Positions 43,983 through 52,458 are shown, counted from the stretch's first letter. The stretch is 64,000 bases of DNA from an uncultured Collinsella sp. (GCA_900541885.1 UQKW01000003.1:1-64000); one strand, 5' to 3'. Numbers and translations: made by a program. Notes: generated by a model not told the origin, from the sequence alone.

Positions 43983-46475
43983 ATGACCGCAACCGCCAGT
44001 CGAACCACCAACCGCAGACCCGAGCTTTTGGCGCCCGCCGGAGGGCCCGAGCCCTTTGCCGCCGCACTCGCCGCCGGGGCAGACGCCATCTACTGCGGCA
44101 TGGGCAGCTTCAACGCCCGCCGCAAGGCCACCAACTTTACCGACGAGGCCTTTGAGCAAGCCTGCCGCGCCGCGCATCTAGCCGGGTCGCGCGTCTACGT
44201 CACGGTAAACATCGTCATCAAACAGTCCGAGATGGGCGATGCGCTGCAACTCATCCATCGCTGCTCCACGCTGGGCGCCGACGCCTTCATTATCCAGGAC
44301 TGGGGCCTGTTCTTTGAGGTCAAGCGCACCATGCCCGGCATCGAGACACATATCTCGACCCAGGCGAACATCCACGACGACCGCGGAACCCTTTGGTGCC
44401 GTGAGCAGGGCGCCGACCGCGTGACTCTCTCGCGCGAGCTCTCCATCGACGAGATCGCCGCCATTCACAACGCCGCGCCCGATGTGGACCTCGAGGTCTT
44501 TAGCCACGGTGCCATCTGCTTTTGCTACTCGGGCCTGTGCCTGCTTTCGAGCTTTGCCATGGCGGGCCGCTCGGCCAACCGCGGCATGTGCGCCCAGCCC
44601 TGCCGCCTGCCCTACGAGCTGATCGACGAGAACGGCCGCTCGCTCTCCCCTGCCGGTCGCGAGCGCGCGCTGTGCCCGCGCGACACCAACACGTCGCAGC
44701 TTGTTCGCCGTCTGTATGACGCCGGCGCCGCATCGCTCAAGCTCGAGGGCCGCATGAAGGCCCCCGATTACGTGTATTCCATCGTCGATGTGTATCGTCA
44801 CCAGATTGATGACATGCTGGCCGGGGTCGCCGTAGATAAGGACGAGGTAGCCGCCCGCCAGCGCCAGCTCAAGCGCTGCTTCAACCGCGACTTTACGCAC
44901 GCCTATCAGGACGGCACCTCGGGCGACGAGATGATGAGCTATGAGCGTTCCAACAACCGCGGCCAGATCGTAGGCACGGTACTGGGCAGCCGTCTGGCCA
45001 ACCGCGATGTGCGCGGCCTCAAGCCCGACGACCGCCGTCGGCGCGCCGCCATCGCCCGCATTGAGTTGTTTGAGCCCGTGGGCAAGGGCGACCTGCTGGA
45101 GCTTCGCCACGATAACGAGTTTGACCAGTTCCTGACCACCATTGCCGCCGATGATGCCGCCGCCGGTGACATCATTGAGTGCCGCGTGCCCCGCAGCATG
45201 CCCGAGGGCTGCCGCGTCCGCGTGATTCGCAGTCAGCGCGCCATCGACGCCGCTGGCGCCGCGCTCAAGCGCGATGTGCTGCGCCGCCGAGCTGTTGACG
45301 TGTCCGTCGTGGCGCGCCTGGGCGAGCCGTTTACTGTCACACTCACCTGCTGTGACAACCCCGCGCTCACCGCCACCGCCACGGGCTTCACCGTCGAGGC
45401 CGCCAAGACCCGCGCCGTCGAGGCATCCGATCTGGTTGAGCACGTCGGGCGCATGGGCTCCTCTCCCTTTGAGGCCGCAAGCTTTGACGTTTCGCTCGAC
45501 GCCGGCTGCGGTATGGGCTTTTCCGCCGTGCACAAGGTGCGCGCCGCCGCTTGTAAGGCGCTGGAAGAGGCCATTCTGGCACCGTACGAGGAGCGCGAGA
45601 AAACGCTCGAGTTGCCGGTGCTCGACAAATGTACGCGACCCATGCCCGAGCACTACCGCGACGAGCCGCAGATCTGCGCCACCGTCAACACGCTCGAAGC
45701 CGCCGAGGCAGCTCGTGCCGAGGGCGCCACGCGCATCTATATGACCACCGATGCGCTCGAGGCCGCCGGTGTCTCCCCCGCCGATGCATTTGAGCAGGGC
45801 ATCGTACCCGTACTCGACGAGGTCTGCCGCGCCGTTGACCACGTACGCGTCGATCCCTGGATCAATGCCGGAGCCACCGTCGCCGTCGGCAATATCTCCG
45901 AGCTCGCCGTAGCCGCGCATGCCGGCGCCACGGCCGAGATTCGCTCTTGCCTGCCGGTGCACAACACACCCTGCATGGAGGCGCTTGCCGGGCGCGGAGC
46001 CGGTGCGTTTTGGCTCTCGCCCGAGATCACACTCGACGAGATTGTCTCGCTCGGAGCCGCCGCGCCCGCGGCTCTGGGCATCACCGTCTTTGGCCGCCCG
46101 CGCGTCATGACAAGCGAGCATTGCATTCTGCAGGTTGCCAACGGCTGCATCCACGATTGTGCCAACTGCCGCCTGCGTGCCCGCAAGCTCTCGCTCAAGA
46201 ATATCGACGGAAAGGTCATGCCCGTCCGCACCGACATCCACGGCCGCTCTCGCTTGTACGACGCCTACCCCATCGACCTCACACCGCAGGTTCCTCAGCT
46301 GCTCAATGCCGGCGTGCGTCGTCTCATGGTTGACGGAACCCTGCTCGAGGCCGATGAGATTGGCCGTGCCGTCGCTCGCGTCCGTCGCGCCGTCGAGGCG
46401 GCTCAAGCCGGCCGCAAGCCCGCCGCCCGCCTGCGCGGCGCCACCTCGGGCTGCATGTTTGTGGGAATTAGCTAA
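43983..46475 (+). CDS. Large U32 family peptidase / RlhA-like protein
   Basis: An 830-residue U32 protein. It has the ELLAPAGGPE start motif (about 14-23), the signature with FSHGAICFCYSGLC (about 178-191) and MCAQPCRLPYEL. Its large C-terminal extension contains a CIHDCANCRLR cysteine cluster and resembles the long form linked to 23S rRNA hydroxylation in E. coli. Function here is inferred from that similarity. It shares a two-gene arrangement with rluA (15-base gap), which suits a joint RNA-modification role. A shorter paralogue is at 1427. Confidence 0.85.
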   Translation: MTATASRTTNRRPELLAPAGGPEPFAAALAAGADAIYCGMGSFNARRKATNFTDEAFEQACRAAHLAGSRVYVTVNIVIKQSEMGDALQLIHRCSTLGADAFIIQDWGLFFEVKRTMPGIETHISTQANIHDDRGTLWCREQGADRVTLSRELSIDEIAAIHNAAPDVDLEVFSHGAICFCYSGLCLLSSFAMAGRSANRGMCAQPCRLPYELIDENGRSLSPAGRERALCPRDTNTSQLVRRLYDAGAASLKLEGRMKAPDYVYSIVDVYRHQIDDMLAGVAVDKDEVAARQRQLKRCFNRDFTHAYQDGTSGDEMMSYERSNNRGQIVGTVLGSRLANRDVRGLKPDDRRRRAAIARIELFEPVGKGDLLELRHDNEFDQFLTTIAADDAAAGDIIECRVPRSMPEGCRVRVIRSQRAIDAAGAALKRDVLRRRAVDVSVVARLGEPFTVTLTCCDNPALTATATGFTVEAAKTRAVEASDLVEHVGRMGSSPFEAASFDVSLDAGCGMGFSAVHKVRAAACKALEEAILAPYEEREKTLELPVLDKCTRPMPEHYRDEPQICATVNTLEAAEAARAEGATRIYMTTDALEAAGVSPADAFEQGIVPVLDEVCRAVDHVRVDPWINAGATVAVGNISELAVAAHAGATAEIRSCLPVHNTPCMEALAGRGAGAFWLSPEITLDEIVSLGAAAPAALGITVFGRPRVMTSEHCILQVANGCIHDCANCRLRARKLSLKNIDGKVMPVRTDIHGRSRLYDAYPIDLTPQVPQLLNAGVRRLMVDGTLLEADEIGRAVARVRRAVEAAQAGRKPAARLRGATSGCMFVGIS

Positions 46476-46490
46476 CCGAAAGGCTTACAC

Positions 46491-47150
46491 GTGAACGAAG
46501 AACCTCAAGTCCTCTACTGCGACGCCTGGCTCATGGCCATCGACAAGCCCGCCGGCATGATCGTCCACGGCGACGGCACCGGCGAGCGCACACTTACCGA
46601 CTACGCCAGCGACCTGCTGCTGGCGATGGGCGACGGCTTTGCCGCGACCGACATGCAGCCGCTCAATCGCCTGGACCGTGACACCACCGGCGTGGTGCTG
46701 TTTTCGCTCGACAAACAGACGCAGCCCGCCTTTGACCAGATGGTGATCGACCACGCCTTCGAAAAGCACTATCTGGCGCTGGCCGAGGGCAAGATCGACT
46801 GGAACGAGAAGCTCATCGACAAGCCCATCGCCCGCGACCGCCACGACAGCCGCAAGATGCGCGTCGGCGCCAGCGGCAAGCCGTCGCAGACGCGCGTGAA
46901 GGTGCTCAAGCGCCTTAAGAGCCGCCGTGGCCTGCCCACGCGCTCGTATATCGATGTCGAGTTGCTCACCGGCCGCAAGCATCAGATTCGCGTGCACCTG
47001 GCGAGCGAGCGCCATCCCCTGGTTGGCGACGACCTGTACGGAACGCCGCGTCCCTGTGGCCTGATGCTCCACGCCCACAGCGTGTCCTTTACGCATCCCG
47101 TAACCGGCGAGCACATCCACATCGAAGCCCCCTGCCCCTGGGAGCCCTAA
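46491..47150 (+). CDS. RluA family RNA pseudouridine synthase
   Basis: A 219-residue pseudouridine synthase with the catalytic motif RLDRDTTG at 60-67 (Asp62) and the family ending GRKHQIRVHL near 163-172. The S4 domain seen in some relatives is absent, so rRNA versus tRNA specificity cannot be read. GTG is the start, preceded by GAAAGG. It follows the U32 gene on the same strand. Confidence 0.9.
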   Translation: MNEEPQVLYCDAWLMAIDKPAGMIVHGDGTGERTLTDYASDLLLAMGDGFAATDMQPLNRLDRDTTGVVLFSLDKQTQPAFDQMVIDHAFEKHYLALAEGKIDWNEKLIDKPIARDRHDSRKMRVGASGKPSQTRVKVLKRLKSRRGLPTRSYIDVELLTGRKHQIRVHLASERHPLVGDDLYGTPRPCGLMLHAHSVSFTHPVTGEHIHIEAPCPWEP

Positions 47151-47188
47151 ACCACCACAATGGGGACAGGCACCTTTGTGGTGGTTTT
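47150..47188 (+). terminator. Terminator of the U32-rluA transcript
   Basis: AACCACCACAA (47150-47160) and its exact complement (47176-47186) enclose TGGGGACAGGCACC, with TTTT at the end. The same hairpin recurs almost unchanged at 49282-49320, so it is also a dispersed repeat. Confidence 0.8.
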
Positions 47189-47218
47189 GCCACGATGGCT
47201 CAGCCGCGGTCCCAAAAC

Positions 47219-47515
47219 GTCTCGATCTGTAACAGTTAGAGCCCATTTTCCGGTCTATCTGTTACAGATCGAGACATTCGAATCCCTCTCAAGGAAAAAT
47301 CTCAATCTGTAACAATAACTCGGCAAAATCGGCCCAAGATGTTACAGATTGAGATATTCGGATCCCACCGGAGAAATCATCTCGATCTGTAACATCTGGA
47401 GCCCGCATTTTGACCTTCCTGTTACAGATTGAGACGTTATGGGACCACCAGGAAAAATATCTCAGCTTGTAACATCTGGAACCCATATCCCTCTCTTCCT
47501 GTTACAGATCGAGAC
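47219..47515. repeat. Array of four 80-bp units, each a 16-bp inverted repeat with 25-base loop
   Basis: Units start at 47219, 47299, 47379 and 47459, exactly 80 bp apart. In each, an arm close to RTCTCGATCTGTAACA is followed after exactly 25 variable bases by its complement (47260, 47340, 47420 and 47500). Units 1 and 2 are perfectly paired, and changes in one arm of unit 2 are matched in the other. Inter-unit segments are 23 bases. This is a BIME-like alternating array of eight half-sites. Confidence 0.9.
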
Positions 47516-47530
47516 AAATCCCCAAACAGC

Positions 47531-47568
47531 AAAAGGCGGCAACGTCCCTGGTGGACGTTGCCGCCTTT
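47531..47568 (-). terminator. Terminator of the PTS gene
   Basis: AAAGGCGGCAACGTCC (47532-47547) pairs perfectly with 47553-47568 around CTGGT; the minus strand continues TTTTGC. The 16-bp stem may also work in the opposite direction. Confidence 0.85.
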
Positions 47569-47594
47569 CCATTGGCAAGACCCTTCCGCTCCCG

Positions 47595-49085
47595 CTACTC
47601 GGTAGCCTTGTCGAGAGGCTTCTTAAGGAAGCTCAGAACCAAGCAGCCGACCACAGCGCCGATAGCAAGGGCCAACAGGTACTGCACCGGGTTCGTGATG
47701 ACCGCGATAACCCAGGCGCCACCGTGCGGAGCGGGGCTCGCGCAACCAAAGAGCATCGACAGACCGCCGGCGGTCGCAGATCCCAGGATGCAGGCGGGCA
47801 ACACGCGAAGCGGATCGGCCGCGGCAAAGGGAATGGCACCCTCGGTGATAAACGACAGACCCATGATGTAGTTCACCAGGCCTGCCTTGCGATCGGCCTC
47901 GGTCCAGCGGTTCTTAAAGAACGTCGTGGAGAGCGCGATGACCAGCGGCGGTACCATACCGCCCGCCATGACGGCAGCCATGATCATATTGCCCTGCAGC
48001 GTTTGCTCGGCAAGGGCCGCGGTGCCAAAGACATATGCGGCCTTGTTGATGGGACCACCCATGTCGGTCGCCTGCATGCCGGCGCAGATAATGCCCAAAA
48101 GAACGATGCTCGTGCCCGAAAGACCGTTGAGCGCGCCGCTAATGGCGGTGTTGATAACGCCCATAATCGGGTTAACGGCCATCATAAAGAGACTCGTAAA
48201 GAGAATGCCCAGCACGGGGTAGATGAGCATGGGCTTGATACCGTCGAGCGACTCGGGTAGCACGCTTGCAGCCTTCTTGAGCGCATTGACGATAATGCCG
48301 GCGGCAAAACCGACCAGCAGCGCGCCCAAAAAGCCAGCAGAGACAAGCTGAGCCTGGGCATCGGCATCCATTGCCGTGGTGAGATAGCCCAACGTAAAGC
48401 CCTGCTTTGCAATCCAGCCACCCACAAAGCCCGCGGCCAAGCCCGGACGGTCAGCAATGGACATGGCAATATAGCCCGCAAGGATGGGGAGCATAAAGTT
48501 GAACGCCTGGTTGCCCGCAAGGTTAAAGAAGGCCGCGACCGGAGTGCTGTGGCCGTATGCGCTCGTGCCCAGTCCCGCCTGGTCCAGCAAGAACGAAAGC
48601 GCCATGAGGATGCCGCCGCCAACAACAAAGGGGAGCATGTGCGAAACGCCGTTCATCAGGTCCTTATAGACCCTGCGGCCCAAACCCTCGGATTCGCCCT
48701 CGGCAGCCGCCTGTACCGCGGCGCCGCCGGACACATGATGAATAGGCGCATTGCCCGCAAGCGCAATATTGATAAGTTCCTCGGCGTCATTAATGCCACG
48801 CGTCACCGCACAGGAGTAAACCGACTTGCCATCGAAGCGATCGAGCTCGACATTTTTATCCGCCGCAATGATGACACCCTTGGCACCAGCGATGTCTGCC
48901 GCGGTCAGTACATTTTTAGCGCCGCCCGAACCCTGAGTCTCGACCTTAATGCTCACGCCCATCTTGGCTGCCTGGTCTTCCAACCCTTTGGCCGCCATAA
49001 ATGTGTGAGCAATGCCCGTTGGACATGCCGTGATGGCAACGACATCGTAAGTGCCGCCCCCAACCTTCTCGTTTGCAGCTGACAT
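47595..49085 (-). CDS. PTS fructose-type transporter subunit IIBC
   Basis: Sugar uptake and phosphorylation at the membrane. The 496-residue protein has an N-terminal IIB domain with phospho-accepting Cys21 in TACPTGIAHTFMAA, then a linker. A fructose-type IIC domain with about 9-10 membrane segments starts near residue 140. No IIA domain and no 1-phosphofructokinase gene are nearby, unlike the standard fruR-fruK-fruA operon. The ATG has AAAGGAGG upstream. The DeoR gene upstream is the likely regulator. Confidence 0.9.
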   Translation of the reverse strand: MSAANEKVGGGTYDVVAITACPTGIAHTFMAAKGLEDQAAKMGVSIKVETQGSGGAKNVLTAADIAGAKGVIIAADKNVELDRFDGKSVYSCAVTRGINDAEELINIALAGNAPIHHVSGGAAVQAAAEGESEGLGRRVYKDLMNGVSHMLPFVVGGGILMALSFLLDQAGLGTSAYGHSTPVAAFFNLAGNQAFNFMLPILAGYIAMSIADRPGLAAGFVGGWIAKQGFTLGYLTTAMDADAQAQLVSAGFLGALLVGFAAGIIVNALKKAASVLPESLDGIKPMLIYPVLGILFTSLFMMAVNPIMGVINTAISGALNGLSGTSIVLLGIICAGMQATDMGGPINKAAYVFGTAALAEQTLQGNMIMAAVMAGGMVPPLVIALSTTFFKNRWTEADRKAGLVNYIMGLSFITEGAIPFAAADPLRVLPACILGSATAGGLSMLFGCASPAPHGGAWVIAVITNPVQYLLALAIGAVVGCLVLSFLKKPLDKATE

Positions 49086-49207
49086 GTTTCCTCCTTTTGC
49101 ACGAGCAGGCCCAGCCCTCCCCTTCTGAGGGTCACAACCTGCGTATTACCTTGTGTTTGAGTGATTGATAGCGCCGAAGTGACGGCGCTTTTAAGCGATA
49201 TCTATAC

Positions 49208-49279
49208 GATGGCCCCAGCGGGCATGATCACGTCGTATGGAAACAGGGGTACTGGGAAATCATGCCCGACGGGGCCATC
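49208..49279. repeat. Imperfect 21-bp inverted repeat in the PTS leader
   Basis: Bases 49208-49228 and 49259-49279 are complementary at 19 of 21 positions with a 30-base loop. It lies between the DeoR stop and the PTS start, so it could be a leader structure or attenuator. A second smaller stem AGCGCCG/CGGCGCT follows near 49170-49192. Confidence 0.55.
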
Positions 49280-49281
49280 GG

Positions 49282-49320
49282 AACCACCACAATGGGGACA
49301 GGCGCCTTTGTGGTGGTTTT
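49282..49320 (+). repeat. Second copy of the AACCACCACAA hairpin
   Basis: Identical to the hairpin at 47150-47188 except for one loop base (GCGCC for GCACC). Its T-run faces the plus strand although both flanking genes are on the minus strand, so here it behaves as a dispersed repeat, not a terminator. Confidence 0.6.
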
Positions 49321-49340
49321 GGCCTTACTTCGCCCCGTTG

Positions 49341-50087
49341 CTAAACCGTGATGACGTTTTCCATCGTCTGGTACTTGGCGGGCACCTCGCCCGCGGTGAT
49401 AACCGTTGCGTCACGGAAGTCCGCGAATTTTACGGGAGCCACCATGCCAAACTTACTGGCGTCCGAGATTACGAAGCGTTTGGCTGTATGGCGCATCGAG
49501 ATACGCTTGACCTGCGCTTCCTCGATATCGGGCGTCGTAAAGCCCTGCTCGGCGGCAATGCCGTTAGAGCCCCAAAAGCCACAGTTGAAGTTGTAGCGGT
49601 CTAAGGTTGCCAAGGCATCGGGGCCAACGAGCGCCTCGGTCTCGGGTTTGAGCTCGCCGCCCAACACCACGGTACGCATGCCGCGCAAAGCAAGGTGCTG
49701 AGCGTGGAGCACGGAATCGGTCACATAGGTGACATCTTCAAGGTGTGGAAGATGCTCGATGAGCCTCAGCGTCGTCGAGCCCGAGTCGATGTATACAAAG
49801 CTCTCGGGCTCCACAAGCGCCGCCGCACGGGCGCAGATACGCTCCTTGTCGTCGTTATGGAGGTCGCTGCGCTCGCTGATCGTCAGGTCGCGCGTCACGT
49901 GCGCGCGCTCCAGACTTGTCGCACCTCCGTGCACCTTGGCGATACGGTGTGCTCGGTCGAGCGTCTGCAGGTCGCGCCGAATGGTAGACGCCGTCACGCC
50001 CAGGGCTTCGGCAAGCTCCGGCACGGTAACCGAGCCGGCCTGCTGCACCATCGACACGATCGCGTTGAGCCTATCTTCCGCAAGCAT
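49341..50087 (-). CDS. DeoR/GlpR family transcriptional regulator
   Basis: A 248-residue sugar-phosphate-responsive repressor. The DeoR HTH occupies about 5-57 (VPELAEALGVTASTIRRDLQ) and the DeoRC effector domain follows with DSGSTT near 100. It lies 3 bases after the Gfo/Idh gene and upstream of the PTS gene; both are plausible targets. Candidate palindromic operators lie upstream of the oxidoreductase gene. Confidence 0.9.
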   Translation of the reverse strand: MLAEDRLNAIVSMVQQAGSVTVPELAEALGVTASTIRRDLQTLDRAHRIAKVHGGATSLERAHVTRDLTISERSDLHNDDKERICARAAALVEPESFVYIDSGSTTLRLIEHLPHLEDVTYVTDSVLHAQHLALRGMRTVVLGGELKPETEALVGPDALATLDRYNFNCGFWGSNGIAAEQGFTTPDIEEAQVKRISMRHTAKRFVISDASKFGMVAPVKFADFRDATVITAGEVPAKYQTMENVITV

Positions 50088-50090
50088 CGC

Positions 50091-51170
50091 TTACTCCTCC
50101 TCGGGGTACACAACTCCCCAGTCGGCGCGGAGCTTGGTCATAAGCTCCATAACATCAGAAGCATAATCCAGCAGCTCGCGCTTGGAGTCGTCGCCGGCAA
50201 CGGCCTTCTCCAGGTCGGCCATCTCATAGCACAGGGCGTAAGCCTCGGTGCCGGCGTGGACCTCCTCGCGGTGGCCGTCCGCAGTCCACACGATGGTCGC
50301 GTGATCGGCACGCGGATAATCGTTGACCTCGATGTAGCACTTATCGAAGCTGATGACCGAGCGCTTGGGCTGCTTGGAGTGGAGCGTGAGGCTCACCACG
50401 CCCAGCTGCTGTTCGGAATTACGGCATACGATGCCGCCCGCAACGTCAACGCCGGTCTCACAGGTATTGCCCAGCGAGACAACCTCAGCGGGCTGGCTCG
50501 CCATAAAGAGGCGCATGACAGACAGGGCATACACGCCAATATCGAGCATGGCACCGCCAGCAAGGTTGCGGTTGTAGAAGCGGTTGGTCAGGTCGCCGTA
50601 CTCCTTATAGCTGCCAAAGTTGAGTTGGGCGAGATTCATGCGGCCGAACTCACCGTCATCCATGCGGCGACGCAGCTCTTGATATAAGGGCATGTGAAGC
50701 ACCGTGGTGGCGTCCATTAGGACGACGTTGTGATCACCGGCAATGGCGCGGGCCTCGTCGAGCTCGGCGGAGTTGAGGGTAATAGCCTTCTCACAGAGCA
50801 CGTGCTTGCCGGCTGCCAGAGCGGATCGCAGGTAGGTGATGTGAGTGTTGTGCGGCGTGGTGATATAGACTGCGTCAATGTTCGGATCGGCGTAGAGGTC
50901 CTCGACCGTTTCATAGACCTTCTCGATGCCATATTGCTCAGCAAAAGCCTGAGCCTTGGACAGCGTGCGGTTGGCGACGCCCGCAAGCTTGCGACCGGCA
51001 AGAGCGAGAGACTGGGCCATCTGGTTGGCGATAACGCCGCACCCGATCACAGCCCAACGAAGCTCGGGAGCCGTAAAGATATCATCGGGGAATGGCTTGT
51101 CCTGGACCGAAGTGAACGCTGCTTTTGCGGCTGCTTCGGCGTCGAGCGGAGCCTGTTTGGAATCTGCCAT
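50091..51170 (-). CDS. Gfo/Idh/MocA family oxidoreductase
   Basis: NAD(P)-dependent sugar or inositol-type dehydrogenase of 359 residues. The Rossmann motif VIGCGVIANQ is at 41-50, and the usual EKP motif appears as EKA in HVLCEKAITL. An N-terminal extension of about 35 residues precedes the Rossmann strand. Substrate is unknown; pairing with DeoR and a PTS suggests sugar catabolism. The ATG follows GGAGG. Confidence 0.88.
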   Translation of the reverse strand: MADSKQAPLDAEAAAKAAFTSVQDKPFPDDIFTAPELRWAVIGCGVIANQMAQSLALAGRKLAGVANRTLSKAQAFAEQYGIEKVYETVEDLYADPNIDAVYITTPHNTHITYLRSALAAGKHVLCEKAITLNSAELDEARAIAGDHNVVLMDATTVLHMPLYQELRRRMDDGEFGRMNLAQLNFGSYKEYGDLTNRFYNRNLAGGAMLDIGVYALSVMRLFMASQPAEVVSLGNTCETGVDVAGGIVCRNSEQQLGVVSLTLHSKQPKRSVISFDKCYIEVNDYPRADHATIVWTADGHREEVHAGTEAYALCYEMADLEKAVAGDDSKRELLDYASDVMELMTKLRADWGVVYPEEE

Positions 51171-51225
51171 TATGTGCCTCCTGAGTCATCGGAAGTCCTT
51201 CATTTCCAACAGCCTTATATTCGCA

Positions 51226-51351
51226 CAAATGCGCGCGCATTTGCTTGTATTTGCGTGTTTATTTGTTTATCGGTCATTGTTTAACCATAGTTAGCAGATA
51301 TTTGCGCGGCCATGCGCATCATCGCGCAAGACTCTGCGCGTAAATGCGCAT
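51226..51351. promoter_or_regulatory. Palindrome cluster upstream of the Gfo/Idh-DeoR operon
   Basis: CAAATGCGCGCGCATTTG (51226-51243) is an 18-bp perfect palindrome 56 bases before the start codon. ATGCGCAT recurs at 51312-51319 and 51344-51351, 32 bp apart. Such sites would suit autoregulation by the DeoR protein encoded downstream, but no direct link is visible. Confidence 0.5.
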
Positions 51352-51505
51352 GCGACAAACCTTGTGAAACATATAGGGGCGGAGCACCATAGCCCTAAAG
51401 ACAAAGCCAGCTGCATTACTTCACCCCTCTGGGGGCACCAGACATCAAAGGACTGTCCCTAGGTGCCGCTTTCGTTGAAGCCTATCCCAGATGGCCAGAT
51501 ATACA

Positions 51506-51590
51506 AATCTAAAGACTGTCCCCATCAACTAGCCGTTTAAGAACATCCCCAACGACAAGTCATTTAAGTCTGTCCCAAATGAGTGGGGAT
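51506..51590. repeat. Three direct repeats with 27-bp period
   Basis: An AAG-N-N-N-(G/A)TCCC core recurs at 51514, 51541 and 51568, exactly 27 bp apart (TAAAGACTGTCCCC, TTAAGAACATCCCC, TTAAGTCTGTCCCA). It belongs to the gacTGTCCC-type repeats scattered in this window's intergenic regions. Confidence 0.45.
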
Positions 51591-51592
51591 AG

Positions 51593-51626
51593 AAAAAGGC
51601 CCGGGTGCCGTGGCATCCGGGCCTTT
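51593..51626 (-). terminator. Terminator directly after rplX
   Basis: On the minus strand AAAGGCCCGG...CCGGGCC is followed by TTTTTCT, 27 bases past the rplX stop codon. It ends the S10-block transcript at the point where spc genes normally follow. Confidence 0.92.
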
Positions 51627-51652
51627 GCTAGCAACTTGATGTTGCGGGCAGC

Positions 51653-51958
51653 TTAGAACTTGTGGCCGCACTTCTTGCAGACGCGCAGCTTGTTCTTGCC
51701 GTCCTTCTCGTGACCGACGCGGGTAACCTTACCGCACTCGGGGCAAACGAGATTGACGTTGGAGGCGTCGATGGGAGCCTCCTGCGAAACGATGCCGCCC
51801 TGCTGGTTGGCAGCGTTGGGCTTGACGGCCTTCTTGACGACCGAAACGCCCTCGACAACGACCTTGTTCTCGGCGGGGAGAGCACGCAGGACAACGCCCT
51901 GCTTGCCGCGATCCTTACCAGAGAGAACCTGGACCTTATCGCCCTTCTTGATATACAT
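51653..51958 (-). CDS. rplX: 50S ribosomal protein L24
   Basis: Early-assembly large-subunit protein of 101 residues with the KOW motif (KGDKVQVLSGKDRGKQG) and a C-terminal zinc-ribbon-like CPEC...CKKC. It is the last gene of its transcript here. In most bacteria rplE follows at once; here a terminator follows instead. Confidence 0.97.
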   Translation of the reverse strand: MYIKKGDKVQVLSGKDRGKQGVVLRALPAENKVVVEGVSVVKKAVKPNAANQQGGIVSQEAPIDASNVNLVCPECGKVTRVGHEKDGKNKLRVCKKCGHKF

Positions 51959-51971
51959 ATATCTCCCCTAA

Positions 51972-52340
51972 CTACAGGGTCTCGGGAGCGAGCGAGACGA
52001 TCTTCATGTACTTCTTGTCACGAAGCTCGCGAGCGACGGGCCCGAAGATACGGGTGCCGACGGGCGAACCATCGTTGTTGATGACAACGCAGGCGTTCTC
52101 ATCAAAGCGAATGTAGGAGCCATCCTTGCGGCGGATCTCCTTAACGGTGCGAACGACGACGCAACGGACAACGTCCTTCTTCTTGACGTTGGCGCCAGGG
52201 GTAGCCTCCTGGACAGCACCGATGAACACATCGCCGATGCCTGCATAACGACGCTTGGAACCGCCAAGCACCTTGATGCAGCGAATCTTGCGAGCGCCGG
52301 AGTTGTCGGCGACGTTCAGCATGGTTTGCATCTGAATCAT
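51972..52340 (-). CDS. rplN: 50S ribosomal protein L14
   Basis: A 122-residue large-subunit protein at the subunit interface, with the conserved start MIQMQTMLNVADNSGARK and ending FGPVARELRDKKYMKIVSLA. It lies between rpsQ and rplX. Confidence 0.97.
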   Translation of the reverse strand: MIQMQTMLNVADNSGARKIRCIKVLGGSKRRYAGIGDVFIGAVQEATPGANVKKKDVVRCVVVRTVKEIRRKDGSYIRFDENACVVINNDGSPVGTRIFGPVARELRDKKYMKIVSLAPETL

Positions 52341-52458
52341 GGTAGATGTTCCTCCGAACTAAGAACCGAAGAGAGGTGCGCAGCCTTTATACGGCCCGTG
52401 GTATGCAAGCCAGGCATACGCACATCTTCGGAAACGTACAAGTCGTAAGAGCGACTGC

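Larger units (their letters stand above)
47151..47594. other. 444-base convergent gap: terminators and a tandem palindrome array, no gene
   Basis: Between the 3' ends of rluA and the PTS gene lie one terminator per gene and the 4 x 80-bp array (47219-47515). No ORF is seen. Confidence 0.8.
51171..51652. other. 482-base gap: palindromic operator cluster, 27-bp repeat and rplX terminator
   Basis: From left to right it holds the promoter region of the oxidoreductase gene with three GCGC-centred palindromes, a 27-bp periodic repeat, and the terminator that ends the S10-block transcript. No ORF is credible. Confidence 0.7.

Noticed and set aside
47219..47515. Array considered as a CRISPR
   Set aside because: Repeats alternate in orientation, form hairpins with 25-base loops, are only 16 bp long, and no cas gene is near.
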